A DNA stretch of 64,000 nt, from assembly GCF_003129485.1 (NCBI RefSeq), contig NZ_QFFG01000002.1, positions 620,001-684,000 on the forward strand. The letters are read 5' to 3'. The stretch is from Polaribacter aquimarinus. GTDB taxonomy: Bacteria; Bacteroidota; Bacteroidia; Flavobacteriales; Flavobacteriaceae. Under the pieces are notes generated by a model. The model ran no database searches. It saw only the letters and a program-made list of their open reading frames with translations, and was not told where the DNA came from. A program made the translations under genes and the position numbers. The first letter of the stretch is position 1. Each line of letters opens with the position of its first letter. This document shows, piece after piece, positions 35,766 to 44,492 of this stretch.

Positions 35766-36452
35766 ATGGCTCTTGAAGATTACCTAAATGGTCAAGTTTT
35801 TTTGATTGATAAACCTTTAAAATGGACTTCTTTTCAGGTTGTTAATAAATTGCGTTGGCATATAAAAAAGCACTTTGAAATTAAAAAAATTAAGGTTGGT
35901 CATGCAGGTACTTTAGATCCTTTGGCAACAGGATTATTAATAATTTGTACAGGAAAAGAAACCAAACAAATAAATACGTATCAAGGGCAAATAAAAGAGT
36001 ATACGGGTACTTTTATAATTGGAGCTACAACACCCAGTTACGATCTCGAAACTCAAATTAATCAGACATTTGCAACTGAACATATTACAGAAACATTATT
36101 ACATAAAACTACGAAAGATTTTATTGGAGATATTCAGCAGAAACCACCCATTTTTTCGGCAATTAAAAAAGATGGAAAACGTTTGTACGAATTGGCAAGA
36201 AAAGGTGAAACTACTGAAATAAAATCGAGAAATGTAACTATTTCTCAATTTGAGATTACAAAAATAAATTTACCTGAAGTTGAGTTTAGGGTTGTTTGTA
36301 GTAAAGGAACATATATTCGATCTTTAGCCTATGACTTTGGATTAGCATTAAACTCTGGTGCTCACCTATCAGAATTAAGAAGAACCAAGATTGGAGATTT
36401 TTCTGTTAAAAAAGCAATTTCAATTGAGAATTTTATAAATAGGTTACAATAA
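35766..36452 (+). CDS. truB: tRNA pseudouridine(55) synthase
   Basis: Makes pseudouridine at position 55 in the T loop of tRNAs. The 228 aa length is that of the short bacterial form. Catalytic Asp51 lies in HAGTLDPLATGLL, followed by QKPPIFSAIKKDGKRLYELAR and CSKGTYIRSLAYDFG. There is no C-terminal PUA domain. It is the last gene of the ftsX run. Confidence 0.95.
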   Translation: MALEDYLNGQVFLIDKPLKWTSFQVVNKLRWHIKKHFEIKKIKVGHAGTLDPLATGLLIICTGKETKQINTYQGQIKEYTGTFIIGATTPSYDLETQINQTFATEHITETLLHKTTKDFIGDIQQKPPIFSAIKKDGKRLYELARKGETTEIKSRNVTISQFEITKINLPEVEFRVVCSKGTYIRSLAYDFGLALNSGAHLSELRRTKIGDFSVKKAISIENFINRLQ

Positions 36453-36483
36453 AAAAGGTTTTTTTTAAGAAATTACTATACCT

Positions 36484-36855
36484 TTATTTTTTACGCAAAA
36501 TCTTCTCCATTTTTCTTCCTTTTGCTAATTCATCAATTAACTTTTCCATTTGTCTGCATTGTTTATATAATTCAAATTCATCTTCTATTTCCTCAATTCG
36601 ATAACCACAAACAACCCCTTTAATCATGTCTGCGTTAGGGTTTATTTTTGCTTTCTCAAAAAACATTTTAAAAGTTACTTTCTCTTCGATAAGTGATTGT
36701 AATTCATTTTCGCTATAACCAGTAAACCATTCAATTACTTGATGAAACTCTTTCTTTGTTCTACCATGTTTTTCTAATCTATTCCAATAATGAGGGTAAA
36801 TAGAAGCAAATATCATATTAGCAACTTTTTCGTTTTTTTCAGTTGTAACTTTCAT
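36484..36855 (-). CDS. DUF2200 domain-containing protein
   Basis: 123 aa helical protein. FASIYPHYWNRLEKHGRTK and EWFTGYS are typical of DUF2200, a family of unknown function. It starts 2 nt after the Usp gene on the same strand, so both are probably one transcript. Confidence 0.85.
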   Translation of the reverse strand: MKVTTEKNEKVANMIFASIYPHYWNRLEKHGRTKKEFHQVIEWFTGYSENELQSLIEEKVTFKMFFEKAKINPNADMIKGVVCGYRIEEIEDEFELYKQCRQMEKLIDELAKGRKMEKILRKK

Positions 36856-36857
36856 TT

Positions 36858-37685
36858 TTAAACTTTTATAGTTAGCATAGGTTTTAAAGCATTTTTAGAT
36901 AGGTTTTTAGTAACACTTCCTGTAAACAAATGAGCAATTCCACTTCTACCATGTGTAGCCATCGCAATTAAATTTGCATTTACTTCTTTAGAAAAATTTA
37001 GAATACCTTTTTCAACAGAAACATCTCCATATATATGTATTTTTCGATTAGAAAGCTCAAAATCAGAAATAAAATCTTTTATTTTTTGTTTTGCTTCTAC
37101 AGTACTAACAAAATGAGATGGAGTATTTACTTTTAACAAGTGAATTCTACTATTAAATACAGATGCGAAATCTAAAAACTTTCTAAAAACTTCTTTGTTT
37201 TCTGCTTTAAAGTTAGAAGCGAAAACCAAACGTTTTAGCTTAAACTTTTTACTGTCTTTTTTTACCACTAAAACAGGTCTTTGAGAGCTGCGTACTACTT
37301 TTTCGGTATTAGAACCTATAATGATTTCTTCAAATTCAGAATGACCCTTGTAACCCATAATAATTAAATCTGCATCTATTTTATCAGCGTATTTTTGAAT
37401 TCCTTCGAAAGGATTGTTTAGCTTGATAATGTATTTTACAGCAATAGATTCATCAAAAAAAGAATCTTTAAATGTTAATACTTTTTCTCTAACCTTTCTT
37501 AAATACAACATGCTTTCAGGAATACTAAATCTACTTCCTGCTCCCATATCTATAACACCTTTTGGAAGTTCTATTAAATGAATTAAATAAATTGTTGCAT
37601 TTGTTTTTTTTGCAATTTGTGCAGCCATTTTTGCTGCATATTCAGATGGTTTTGAAAAATCTATAGGAACTAAAATATTCTTCAT
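36858..37685 (-). CDS. Universal stress protein, two-domain
   Basis: 275 aa with two tandem Usp domains. Domain 1 (about 1-145) has MKNILVPIDFSKPSEYAAK and GYKGHSEFEEIIIGSNTEKVV; domain 2 (about 150-275) has THGRSGIAHLFTGSVTKNL. Both glycine loops fit the ATP-binding type better than the paralogue at 14287-15078. Stress-related; partners unknown. Confidence 0.93.
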   Translation of the reverse strand: MKNILVPIDFSKPSEYAAKMAAQIAKKTNATIYLIHLIELPKGVIDMGAGSRFSIPESMLYLRKVREKVLTFKDSFFDESIAVKYIIKLNNPFEGIQKYADKIDADLIIMGYKGHSEFEEIIIGSNTEKVVRSSQRPVLVVKKDSKKFKLKRLVFASNFKAENKEVFRKFLDFASVFNSRIHLLKVNTPSHFVSTVEAKQKIKDFISDFELSNRKIHIYGDVSVEKGILNFSKEVNANLIAMATHGRSGIAHLFTGSVTKNLSKNALKPMLTIKV

Positions 37686-37752
37686 TATACAAAAATTTAG
37701 AAATTAACAACTGTGTATCTAAAGTTACAAAAAATAAATGACATCAACATAG

Positions 37753-37783
37753 TTTGGTAAATACTAAAGAATTCGTATATTTG
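37753..37783 (+). promoter_or_regulatory. Consensus promoter of rimP-nusA-infB
   Basis: TTTG (37753-37756), 19-nt spacer, TATATTTG (37776-37783): both Bacteroidota elements at standard spacing, the best promoter in the window. The predicted start is near 37787-37790. Confidence 0.85.
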
Positions 37784-37802
37784 CACCGAAAAATAGGAAT
37801 AA

Positions 37803-37823
37803 ATGACAGAGAAGGGGACTTAA
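37803..37823 (+). CDS. Putative six-residue leader peptide upstream of rimP
   Basis: ATG ACA GAG AAG GGG ACT TAA encodes Met-Thr-Glu-Lys-Gly-Thr and stop. It starts about 13-16 nt after the predicted transcription start, behind an A-rich stretch like other starts here. Codons 4-6 form the 5' arm of a terminator hairpin and the stop lies in its loop. The reading frame is seen; translation is inferred. Confidence 0.4.
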   Translation: MTEKGT

Positions 37824-37850
37824 AAGTCCCCTCTTTTTATACTTTTTTTT
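37811..37850 (+). terminator. Leader terminator/attenuator hairpin before rimP
   Basis: GGGGACT (37814-37820), loop TAAA, AGTCCCC (37825-37831), followed by TCTTTTT and a second run of eight T at 37843-37850. It lies between promoter and rimP start (37858), so it can only act as an attenuator or processing site for the operon's own transcript. Confidence 0.75.
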
Positions 37851-37857
37851 AAGGTTT

Positions 37858-38322
37858 ATGAAGCAGGAAAATAGGGTAAAAGATTTAGTAGAAGAAGCAT
37901 TAGCTTTGAATGATTCGTTATTTTTAATAGATTTATCTATTTCAACAAATAATAAAATTCAGGTTACAGTAGATGGAGATAATGGAGTTCCATTAAGCGA
38001 ATGTATAAGAATTAGTAGAAATGTTGAGCACAATTTAGATAGAGAAGAAGAAGATTTCTCTTTAGAAGTAACAACACCAGACATTTCTCACCCTCTAAAA
38101 GAAAAAAGACAGTACAAAAAGAATATCAATAGAATCTTAAAAGTTAAAACTTCAGAAGAAGAATTTGAAGGGACTTTAGTAGAAGTAGATAATGCCAAAA
38201 TTGTACTAAATTGGAAAGCAAGAGAGCCAAAACCTATAGGTAAAGGTAAAGTTACTGTGCAAAAAACAGCAACTATAGCGTATAAAGATATTAAAGAAGC
38301 AAAAGTGAAGATTGTATTTTAA
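37858..38322 (+). CDS. rimP: Ribosome maturation factor RimP
   Basis: 154 aa cytosolic factor needed for maturation of the 30S subunit. The N-domain has VDGDNGVPLSECIRISRNVE and the C-domain EVTTPDISHPLKEKRQYKKNINR, both typical (flavobacteria have TPDISHPL where others have SPGLDRPL). First gene of rimP-nusA-infB, preceded by a leader hairpin. Confidence 0.95.
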   Translation: MKQENRVKDLVEEALALNDSLFLIDLSISTNNKIQVTVDGDNGVPLSECIRISRNVEHNLDREEEDFSLEVTTPDISHPLKEKRQYKKNINRILKVKTSEEEFEGTLVEVDNAKIVLNWKAREPKPIGKGKVTVQKTATIAYKDIKEAKVKIVF

Positions 38323-38334
38323 GTAAAAAATGTA

Positions 38335-39591
38335 ATGGAGAATATAGCATTAATTGATTCGTTTTCAGAATTTAAAGATAATAAAAGCATAGACAGAGTA
38401 ACATTAATGTCTATTTTAGAAGAAGTATTTAGAGCTGCCTTAAAACGTAAATTTGGGTCTGATGATAATTTTGATATCATTATTAACCCAGATAAAGGAG
38501 ATTTAGAAATTTGGAGAAATAGAGTTGTAGTTGCAGATGGTTTTTCTGAAGATGATAATGAAGAAATTGAATTAAGTGAGGCAAGAAAAATTGAGCCAGA
38601 TTTTGAAATTGGCGAAGATGTTTCTGAAGAAGTAAAACTAATCGATTTAGGAAGGAGAGCTATTTTGGCTTTACGTCAGAACTTAATTTCTAAAATTTAC
38701 GAGCACGATAGTACTAACATCTTTAAACAATTTAAAGATTTAGAAGGTGATTTATATAGCGCAGAAGTGCACCATATCCGACATAATGCAATCATTTTAT
38801 TAGATGATGAAGGAAATGAAATTGTATTGCCGAAAAGCGAACAAATTCGTTCAGACTTCTTTAGAAAAGGCGATTCTGTAAGAGGCGTTATAAAATCTGT
38901 AGAATTAAGAGGAAATAAACCAGCGATAATCTTATCGAGAACTTCGCCTTTATTTTTAAATAAATTATTTGAACAAGAAATTCCTGAAGTTTTCGACGGT
39001 TTAATAACTGTGGAAGGCGTAGCAAGAATTCCTGGAGAAAAAGCAAAAGTTGCCGTAGATTCATATGATGATAGAATAGACCCTGTAGGAGCTTGTGTTG
39101 GAGTAAAAGGGTCAAGAATTCATGGTATTGTTCGTGAGTTAGGTAACGAAAACATAGATGTAATCAATTATACTAAAAACGAGCAATTGTTTATTTCAAG
39201 AGCGTTAAGTCCTGCAAAAGTGACTTCAATGGAAATTGAAATGTATGAAGAAGAAAAAAATGGTAAAAAAGGACGTGTAAGTGTACTTTTAAAACCAGAA
39301 GAAGTTTCTAAGGCAATTGGTAGAGGTGGTGTAAATATTCGTTTAGCAAGTGAGTTAACTGGTTATGAAATTGATGTTCAAAGAGAAGGTATAGAAGAAG
39401 AAGATGTAGAATTAACAGAATTTATCGATGAAATCGAAGATTGGGTTATCACTGAATTCAAAAAAATTGGTTTAGACACGGCAAGAAGTGTATTAGAAAC
39501 TTCTGTAGCAGAATTGGTAAAAAGAACTGATTTAGAAGAAGAAACCATTATAGATGTTCAGAGAATTCTTAAAGAAGAATTTGAAGACTAA
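38335..39591 (+). CDS. nusA: Transcription elongation/termination factor NusA
   Basis: RNA polymerase-binding factor of 418 aa. N-terminal domain about 1-130, S1 domain about 135-205 (GDLYSAEVHHIRHNAIIL), then two KH domains about 210-345 (VGACVGVKGSRIHGIV, ISKAIGRGGVNIRLA). The C-terminal acidic repeats of E. coli NusA are reduced. It is 12 nt after rimP. NusA affects hairpin pausing and could sense the operon's own leader (inference). Confidence 0.96.
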   Translation: MENIALIDSFSEFKDNKSIDRVTLMSILEEVFRAALKRKFGSDDNFDIIINPDKGDLEIWRNRVVVADGFSEDDNEEIELSEARKIEPDFEIGEDVSEEVKLIDLGRRAILALRQNLISKIYEHDSTNIFKQFKDLEGDLYSAEVHHIRHNAIILLDDEGNEIVLPKSEQIRSDFFRKGDSVRGVIKSVELRGNKPAIILSRTSPLFLNKLFEQEIPEVFDGLITVEGVARIPGEKAKVAVDSYDDRIDPVGACVGVKGSRIHGIVRELGNENIDVINYTKNEQLFISRALSPAKVTSMEIEMYEEEKNGKKGRVSVLLKPEEVSKAIGRGGVNIRLASELTGYEIDVQREGIEEEDVELTEFIDEIEDWVITEFKKIGLDTARSVLETSVAELVKRTDLEEETIIDVQRILKEEFED

Positions 39592-39650
39592 GTTATAGCG
39601 ATAGTAAAGTAAAAAGTAGATTTTTACAAGTAATAAGTTAAATAAAATAT

Positions 39651-42470
39651 ATGTCTGTAGGCAAAACAATGAGGCTTAATAAAGTTTTAAGAGAGTTAAA
39701 TATTTCTCTTGATAGAGCTGTCGAGTACTTAGCGGATAAAGGTCACGAAATAGAAGCGAGACCTACCACTAAAATTACTGACGAGGTTTATCAAGTGTTA
39801 CTTGACGGCTTTGAAACAGATGCAAATAAAAAAGCTGCATCTAAAGAAGTTGGAGAAGAAAAGCGTAAAGAGAAAGAAGCAATTCGATTAGCAGCAGAAG
39901 CCAAGTTAGAAGAGAAAAGAGCAGCAGAAGCTAAAAAGGAAGAGGTTTTAAAAGCCAAAGCAGATAAATTAGAGTTTAAAACTATTGGTAAAATCGACAT
40001 TGATAGCGTTGGTAAAAAACCTGCTAGTAAAGCTGAAGAAGTAAAAGAGGTTAAAGAAGAGCCAAAAGAAGTAATAGAAGAAACTAAGGAAGTAATTGAA
40101 GAACCTAAAAAAGTAGAACCTCCTATAGTGGAAGCTAAGGCACCTAAGTTAGAAGGTCTAAAGGTTGTTAAAACAATTGCTCCTGAGAAAAAAGAAACTC
40201 CTAAAACCGAAGTAAAACCAGAGATTAAGAAAGAAGTACCAAAAGTAGAAGAAAAGAAAGAAGAGGTTACCCCAGAGAATGCAGAAGCAATTAAAACTCA
40301 GTATAAAAAACTAGATGGTCCTAACTTTACAGGTAAGAAAATTGATTTAAAACAATTTGAAAAACCTAAAAAGAAGAAAGAAGAGAAAAAGGAAACGGCT
40401 AAAACTTCTGATACTAAAAGAAAACGTAAAAGAATTAGCAAATCTGGCGGCTCAGGTGCAGCTAATAATAATAGAGGTAACCAAAACAGCAGAGGTGGTC
40501 AAGGAAATAGAGGAGGATTCAATAGAGGAAGAGGAAACCAAAGACCTACTGTTAAAAAAGAAGAGCCAACAGAAGCAGAAATCCAAAAGCAAGTAAGAGA
40601 AACGCTTGAGAAATTACAAGGGAAATCTTCGAAAGGTAAAGGAGCAAAATACAGAAGAAGCAAAAGAGATGCCCATAGAGAGCAATCAGAAGCTGAACTA
40701 GAAGCACAAGCATTAGATAACAAAATCTTAAAAGTAACAGAATTTGTTACTGTAAGTGAGGTTGCTACAATGATGGGGGTTCCTGTTACAGATATTATTT
40801 CTTCTTGCATGATGTTAGGAATGATGGTAACTATGAATCAGCGTTTAGATGCAGAAACATTAGTTATTGTTGCTGAAGAATTCAATTATAAAGTAGAGTT
40901 TATCGGTGCCGAAGTAGAAGAATCTATTGAAGAGATAGAAGATAAACCAGAAGATTTAGTAAATCGTGCGCCAATTATTACTGTGATGGGTCACGTAGAT
41001 CATGGAAAAACTTCTTTGTTAGATTACGTTAGAAATGCTAATATAGTTGATGGGGAAAGTGGAGGAATTACACAACATATTGGAGCGTATTCTGTAAATG
41101 TAGGAGATCAAAAAATTGCATTTTTAGATACACCAGGTCACGAAGCCTTTACAGCAATGCGTGCACGAGGTGCGCAAGTAACCGATTTAGTAATTATTGT
41201 TGCTGCTGCAGATGACGATGTAATGCCACAAACAAAAGAGGCAATTTCTCACGCACAGGCTGCTGGAGTTCCTATTATATTTGCAATTAACAAGATAGAC
41301 AAACCAAATGCGAATCCAGATAATGTAAAAACGCAACTTTCTTCGATGAATTTATTGATAGAAGAATGGGGTGGTAACATTCAATCGCAAGATATTTCTG
41401 CAAAAACGGGTCAAGGAATTGATGAGTTGTTAGAAAAGGTTTTATTAGAAGCCGAAGTTTTAGAACTAAAAGCTAATCCTAATAAAAATGCAGTTGGCGC
41501 AGTTGTTGAAGCACAGTTAGATAAAGGTAGAGGTTATGTAACCACAATCTTAGTGCAAGCAGGTACTTTAAGAATAGGTGATTATATCTTAGCTGGTAAA
41601 AACAGTGGTAAGGTAAAAGCAATGTTTGATGATAAAGGAAACAAATTAAAAGTTGCTGGACCATCAACACCAGTTTCTATCTTAGGTTTAGATGGAGCGC
41701 CACAAGCAGGTGATAAGTTTATCGTTTTTGATGACGAAAGAGAAGCAAAACAAATTGCAACAAAACGTTCTCAATTACAACGTGAGCAATCTGTTAGAAC
41801 TCAGAAAACATTAACGCTAGATGAAATCGGACGTAGAATTGCGTTAGGAGACTTTAAAGAGTTAAATATCATCCTAAAAGGAGATGTAGATGGTTCTGTA
41901 GAAGCATTAACCAACTCATTCCAGAAATTATCAACAGAAGAAATTCAAGTAAATATTTTGCATAAAGGTGTAGGAGCCATTACAGAAAGTGATGTATTAT
42001 TAGCTACTGCTTCTGATGCGATTATTGTTGGTTTTAATGTTCGACCGCAAGGAAATGCAAGAGCCGTTGCAGATAGAGAAGAGGTAGATATTAGAACATA
42101 TTCTATTATTTATGACGCCATTAATGACTTGAAAGATGCGATGGAAGGAATGTTATCCCCAGAAATGAAAGAGGAAGTTTCTGGTAATGTAGAAATTAGA
42201 GAAGTTTATAAAATTTCTAAAGTGGGTAACATTGCAGGTTGTATGGTAATGTCTGGTAAAATCTTTAGAGATTCTAAAATTCGAATAATTAGAGACGGAA
42301 TTGTGGTTCACGATGGATTACTATCATCATTAAAACGTTTTAAAGATGATGTGAAAGAAGTGGCAAAAGGTTATGATTGTGGACTTCAAATTAAGAATTA
42401 TAATGACATTGAACAAGGAGATGTTATTGAAGCTTATAAAGAAGTTGCCGTTAAAAAGAAGTTAAAATAA
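39651..42470 (+). CDS. infB: Translation initiation factor IF-2
   Basis: GTPase delivering initiator tRNA to the 30S subunit, 939 aa. A small N-terminal IF2 domain ([21 protein letters not shown]) is followed by a Lys/Glu/Pro-rich linker (about 60-260), an Arg/Gly/Asn-rich stretch (266-298 with [10 protein letters not shown] and RGRGNQ), the IF2-N domain, the G domain (GHVDHGKT at 447-454, DTPGHE, NKID) and C-terminal domains. It starts at 39651; a second in-frame ATG lies 6 codons later. A strong terminator follows. Confidence 0.97.
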   Translation: MSVGKTMRLNKVLRELNISLDRAVEYLADKGHEIEARPTTKITDEVYQVLLDGFETDANKKAASKEVGEEKRKEKEAIRLAAEAKLEEKRAAEAKKEEVLKAKADKLEFKTIGKIDIDSVGKKPASKAEEVKEVKEEPKEVIEETKEVIEEPKKVEPPIVEAKAPKLEGLKVVKTIAPEKKETPKTEVKPEIKKEVPKVEEKKEEVTPENAEAIKTQYKKLDGPNFTGKKIDLKQFEKPKKKKEEKKETAKTSDTKRKRKRISKSGGSGAANNNRGNQNSRGGQGNRGGFNRGRGNQRPTVKKEEPTEAEIQKQVRETLEKLQGKSSKGKGAKYRRSKRDAHREQSEAELEAQALDNKILKVTEFVTVSEVATMMGVPVTDIISSCMMLGMMVTMNQRLDAETLVIVAEEFNYKVEFIGAEVEESIEEIEDKPEDLVNRAPIITVMGHVDHGKTSLLDYVRNANIVDGESGGITQHIGAYSVNVGDQKIAFLDTPGHEAFTAMRARGAQVTDLVIIVAAADDDVMPQTKEAISHAQAAGVPIIFAINKIDKPNANPDNVKTQLSSMNLLIEEWGGNIQSQDISAKTGQGIDELLEKVLLEAEVLELKANPNKNAVGAVVEAQLDKGRGYVTTILVQAGTLRIGDYILAGKNSGKVKAMFDDKGNKLKVAGPSTPVSILGLDGAPQAGDKFIVFDDEREAKQIATKRSQLQREQSVRTQKTLTLDEIGRRIALGDFKELNIILKGDVDGSVEALTNSFQKLSTEEIQVNILHKGVGAITESDVLLATASDAIIVGFNVRPQGNARAVADREEVDIRTYSIIYDAINDLKDAMEGMLSPEMKEEVSGNVEIREVYKISKVGNIAGCMVMSGKIFRDSKIRIIRDGIVVHDGLLSSLKRFKDDVKEVAKGYDCGLQIKNYNDIEQGDVIEAYKEVAVKKKLK

Positions 42471-42485
42471 TTAATATTTAATAAA

Positions 42486-42525
42486 ATGAAAAAGCCGAAA
42501 TTCAGAAGAATTTCGGCTTTTTCAT
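42486..42525 (+). terminator. Rho-independent terminator of rimP-nusA-infB
   Basis: A 17-bp stem around AAAAAGCCGAAATT with a 6-nt loop CAGAAG and T-rich 3' arm, 15 nt after the infB stop. The symmetrical A/T flanks also allow it to serve the convergent SPOR gene. Confidence 0.93.
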
Positions 42526-42553
42526 GTAAAAATATTTTTTAGATTTTGAATAG

Positions 42554-42922
42554 TTATTTTCCCATAGGAACAACTATTATTCCAGAAAACTTTTCTTGAA
42601 ACTTAATCAAATCTTTATCGGCTTCTAATTTAGTTTTATAATTACCCACCTGAACTTTCCACTCAGGAGCTCTATAAACTAATTTAATCTCATTATTTGG
42701 AAATTCAATTCTAAATCGAGCTCTAAACTTTCTTGCTTTTTGCTCATTTCCATTATATAATTGAATTCTATATCCAAATCCGTGCTTTTTGTTAAAAGCT
42801 CTTTTTTTTGCAATTAAATCTTTAATTTCTTTGGTAGATACTGTTTTGTCTTGAGCATAAGAATTTAGACTAAGAATACAGATTAAAAGTGTTAGAGAAA
42901 TTAGTTTAAAATTTTTTTTCAT
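42554..42922 (-). CDS. SPOR domain-containing protein
   Basis: Secreted/periplasmic protein of 122 aa: signal peptide about 1-23 (SLNSYAQ), short linker, then a SPOR domain (about 45-122; GFGYRIQLYNGNEQKARKF, EWKVQVGNYKTKLEADKDL). SPOR domains bind denuded glycan strands at septal peptidoglycan. It is divergent from the act operon. Confidence 0.9.
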   Translation of the reverse strand: MKKNFKLISLTLLICILSLNSYAQDKTVSTKEIKDLIAKKRAFNKKHGFGYRIQLYNGNEQKARKFRARFRIEFPNNEIKLVYRAPEWKVQVGNYKTKLEADKDLIKFQEKFSGIIVVPMGK

Positions 42923-42938
42923 GATTATTTGTTTCCTA

Positions 42939-42946
42939 CAAAAGTA
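42939..42946 (-). promoter_or_regulatory. -7 promoter element of SPOR gene
   Basis: Minus strand TACTTTTG, exact TAnnTTTG match, 16 nt upstream of the ATG at 42922. Confidence 0.45.
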
Positions 42947-43046
42947 ACGAGTAGATATAAAAAAAATTGACCCTACCTCTTATTTAGAATAGTTATAAAT
43001 TAATATTTAACATTCTTTTCCTTTTTCAAGATATAGCAATATGTAG

Positions 43047-43054
43047 TACTTTTG
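43047..43054 (+). promoter_or_regulatory. -7 promoter element of act-cox operon
   Basis: TACTTTTG, exact TAnnTTTG match, 61 nt upstream of the actA start. A T-run (43022-43026) sits where a -33 element is expected but lacks G. The 5' leader would be about 58 nt. Confidence 0.5.
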
Positions 43055-43115
43055 TAAAACGAAAAAAAATGACTTTTATCATTTTAATTTAGATATTTTT
43101 AAACAAAGTTTAAAT

Positions 43116-44417
43116 ATGAAAAGTGTAGAATTGCACAGTAGATTAGCCAAAATACTTCGTATAAGTCTTACAGTCCTCTTGTTTTTTGCTTTTAGCACAT
43201 CTTCTTTTTCTCAAGAAATAGATGAAGCTCGTCAGAAAGAAGGTAAAAAATTATTTAAATCTCTATGTGCTTCTTGTCATAAGCTAGATAAGAAATTAAT
43301 TGGACCAGCATTAGCAGGTGTAGAGCAGCGAAGAGAAAATGATTGGTTAAAAGCTTGGATAAAAAACAATGCAGAGTTAAGAGCCTCAGGTGATGCAGAT
43401 GCTATTGCAATTTTTGAAGAGTATAAAGGCTCTCCAATGACAGCATTCCCTCAGTTAACGGATAAAAATGTCGATGATATTTTATATTATACCACTGTTG
43501 GTGAGTTAAAAAAGAAAGAAGTTGTAGCTGATAATGCTACGGGGAATACTGGTTCTAAAGGTAGTGCACCAGAGTGGTTAATCTATATTTTAGCCGCGGC
43601 TATAGTTGTTGCTTTTTTAATGATTGCAAGTTTACTAAAACAAGTAAGTGAGTTAAAAGGTAATAAAAGAGAAACTTCAAATGTTAAAAGAGATTTACAA
43701 GAGCTTTGGGAGGGTTTAAAACAAAATACCTTCTTAAAAGTGTTGTCGACTATTCTTTTATTGTTGATTGGTGCTTACGTAGTTTTTGGAACTTTATTTA
43801 AAGTTGGTGTCGATGAGGGTTATCAGCCTATTCAGCCTATTGCATTTTCACACAAAATTCACGCCGGAGATAATAAAATTGATTGTCAATATTGTCACTC
43901 ATCTGCAAAGCATAGTAAAACTTCTGGTATTCCATCAGTAAATGTATGTATGAATTGTCATAAAAATATTTCTGAGGTTGCTGAAGAGACTGTTGTAGAT
44001 ATGGGAGACGGTTATATTTTAGGAAAAGAAGAGCTAGACTTAGAGATTGCTAAAGTTTATAAAGCAGCTGGTTGGGATGCTGATAATTTAGAATATACAG
44101 GTAAAACTGCACCTATTAAATGGGTAAGAGTTCATAATTTACCAGATTTTGTATATTTCAATCACTCTCAACACGTAACTGTTGCAGGGTTAAAATGTCA
44201 GAAATGCCACGGCCCTGTCGAAGAGATGGAAGAATTGTATCAACACTCTCCATTAACAATGGGCTGGTGTATAGATTGTCATAAAGAAACTAAAGTGAAC
44301 TTAAAAGGTAATGAGTATTACAAGAAAATTCACGAAGATCTAGCAAAGAAGTATAATGTAGATCAAGTTACCATTGCGCAATTAGGTGGTAAAGAGTGTG
44401 GTAAGTGTCACTATTAA
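43116..44417 (+). CDS. actA: Alternative complex III subunit ActA, multihaem cytochrome c with extra N-terminal haem domain
   Basis: Periplasmic electron-carrying subunit of the quinol:cytochrome c oxidoreductase ACIII, 433 aa. Six CxxCH haem sites are visible: 51-55, 257-261, 278-282, 361-365, 385-389 and 428-432. Residues about 37-130 form a class I cytochrome c domain (LCASCHKLDKKLIGPAL, with Met in SPMTAFPQL), joined by a helix (about 153-175) and a second helix (about 208-228) to the usual pentahaem part. The extra N-terminal haem is a fusion relative to the pentahaem core. First gene of an eight-gene operon. Confidence 0.93.
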   Translation: MKSVELHSRLAKILRISLTVLLFFAFSTSSFSQEIDEARQKEGKKLFKSLCASCHKLDKKLIGPALAGVEQRRENDWLKAWIKNNAELRASGDADAIAIFEEYKGSPMTAFPQLTDKNVDDILYYTTVGELKKKEVVADNATGNTGSKGSAPEWLIYILAAAIVVAFLMIASLLKQVSELKGNKRETSNVKRDLQELWEGLKQNTFLKVLSTILLLLIGAYVVFGTLFKVGVDEGYQPIQPIAFSHKIHAGDNKIDCQYCHSSAKHSKTSGIPSVNVCMNCHKNISEVAEETVVDMGDGYILGKEELDLEIAKVYKAAGWDADNLEYTGKTAPIKWVRVHNLPDFVYFNHSQHVTVAGLKCQKCHGPVEEMEELYQHSPLTMGWCIDCHKETKVNLKGNEYYKKIHEDLAKKYNVDQVTIAQLGGKECGKCHY

Positions 44418-44456
44418 TTAAAGAAGAAAGATAGTTTTATGTTAAAGGTAAGCGCC

Positions 44457-44484
44457 AAAAACTAAAAACTAAAAACTAATAACT
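44457..44484. repeat. Heptamer tandem array before actB (4 units)
   Basis: Three copies of AAAAACT and one AATAACT run without interruption and end 8 nt before the actB ATG (44493). They lie inside the operon in its widest gap (75 nt), within the presumed ribosome-binding zone. Confidence 0.85.
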
Positions 44485-44492
44485 ATAAATAA

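Noticed and set aside
36453-36483. Terminator between truB and the convergent DUF2200 gene
   Set aside because: Only A-run and T-run are present (AAAAAAGGTTTTTTTT); no stable stem can be drawn.
40357-40596. Lys/Glu-rich frame within infB
   Set aside because: It is a frame-shifted reading of the low-complexity IF-2 linker and has no separate start signals.
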